From Synechococcales cyanobacterium PMM_0073 (lineage in GTDB: Bacteria; Cyanobacteriota; Cyanobacteriia; Elainellales; Elainellaceae), in assembly GCA_949127695.1 (NCBI GenBank), contig CASBQH010000209.1, positions 1-5,289 of the forward strand: DNA of 5,289 nt, in the 5' to 3' direction. A model generated the notes under the pieces. The model was given only the letters and a program-made list of their open reading frames with translations. It was not told the DNA's origin and did not search any database. Positions within the stretch are counted from its first letter, which is position 1; each line of letters begins with the position of its first letter. The position numbers and the translations under genes were made by a program. Shown one piece after another: positions 5,055 to 5,289 of this stretch.

Positions 5055-5289
5055 GTTCGTCAAGGTGAGCCGAAACTTCCTGATAAAGCGCTATCACATG
5101 CGCGTCAGCCAGACTGTAATAGATGTTGCGTCCGGCGCGGCGATAGGTGACGAGCCGCTGTGAACGCAAAACGCGCAGCTGATGCGACACCGCAGATTCG
5201 GTCATTTTCAGCGCCGCTGCCAAATCGCAGACGCAAAGCTCCTGATGCGCCAGCGCCGAGAGCAGCCGCAGCCGATTTGGATCAGCCAA
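5044..5289 (-). CDS. ArsR/SmtB-family zinc-sensing repressor, ZiaR/SmtB-like (partial, 5' end outside window)
   Basis: The C-terminal 81 residues of a winged-helix metal-responsive repressor; the codon at the edge is TTG, probably an internal leucine of L-A-D-P-N-R-L-R-L, so the gene starts beyond the window. Family members are about 110-135 residues. Visible parts are [19 protein letters not shown] with C19 and C21 (fragment numbering) at the alpha-3 site, recognition helix [17 protein letters not shown] at 31-47, the wing [11 protein letters not shown], and the dimer-interface alpha-5 site D62, H64, H75 and E78. The alpha-5 spacing is exactly that of the SmtB ligands D104, H106, H117 and E120, and CVC resembles ZiaR. 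Both Zn sites thus look intact, so Zn(II)-dependent derepression is the likely role; the target gene (often a divergent efflux ATPase or metallothionein) is not visible. The methyltransferase follows in the same direction. Confidence 0.9.
   Translation of the reverse strand: MADPNRLRLLSALAHQELCVCDLAAALKMTESAVSHQLRVLRSQRLVTYRRAGRNIYYSLADAHVIALYQEVSAHLDEPVS

Noticed and set aside
5016..5063. TTG-started N-terminal extension of the methyltransferase
   Set aside because: It would overlap the regulator and add repeat-encoded QYRDD units not expected in the family. The ATG at 5015 directly precedes the conserved membrane segment.
1..5289. CRISPR array, insertion sequence, tRNA or toxin-antitoxin module
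   Set aside because: No spaced identical repeats of CRISPR size, transposase motifs, terminal inverted repeats, tRNA arms or small paired genes were seen. Intergenic space is at most 133 nt.

Overview
This window looks like chromosomal DNA from a cyanobacterium. The methyltransferase at 4077-5015 closely matches my memory of the cyanobacterial MPBQ/MSBQ methyltransferase of tocopherol and plastoquinone synthesis. The ABC genes have the order and sequence character of Synechocystis mntC-mntA-mntB, and the partial regulator at the right edge is of the SmtB/ZiaR type. Base composition is moderate and I noticed no HIP1 octamer (GCGATCGC). A Leptolyngbya/Synechococcales-type host is a guess, not a demonstrated assignment. 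All genes recognised lie on the minus strand, so they are read from right to left.

In transcription order there are three blocks. Block 1 (5289 down to 3154) holds the 3' part of a zinc-sensor-like ArsR/SmtB regulator, then the MPBQ/MSBQ methyltransferase, then an aspartoacylase-family zinc hydrolase. The gaps are 28 and 5 nt, so this looks like one transcription unit. It ends in a region with a 16-bp perfect inverted repeat. Block 2 (3020 down to 2247) is a single four-helix membrane protein of bestrophin-like character, followed by a terminator-like hairpin with a U-tract. Block 3 (2121 down to 1) is a manganese ABC importer: the lipoprotein receptor MntC, the ATPase MntA, and the first 114 residues of the permease MntB, which runs off the left edge. 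A promoter candidate with an 11-bp perfect inverted repeat lies upstream of mntC.

The metal ligands can be read directly. MntC keeps its His-His-Glu-Asp site and the two disulfide cysteines at a constant offset of 8 from Synechocystis MntC. The ArsR fragment keeps both the alpha-3 cysteines and the alpha-5 D-x-H...H-x-x-E site. The window therefore pairs manganese import with a zinc-type sensor that seems to be co-transcribed with a quinone methyltransferase.

The most unusual signal is not a gene. Short perfect or near-perfect tandem duplications (10, 13, 14 and 15 bp) sit at four gene boundaries. In two cases the repeat carries the upstream stop codon together with the next gene's start codon or Shine-Dalgarno core. 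I see no clear evidence of a wholly new system such as a defence island, CRISPR array or mobile element.
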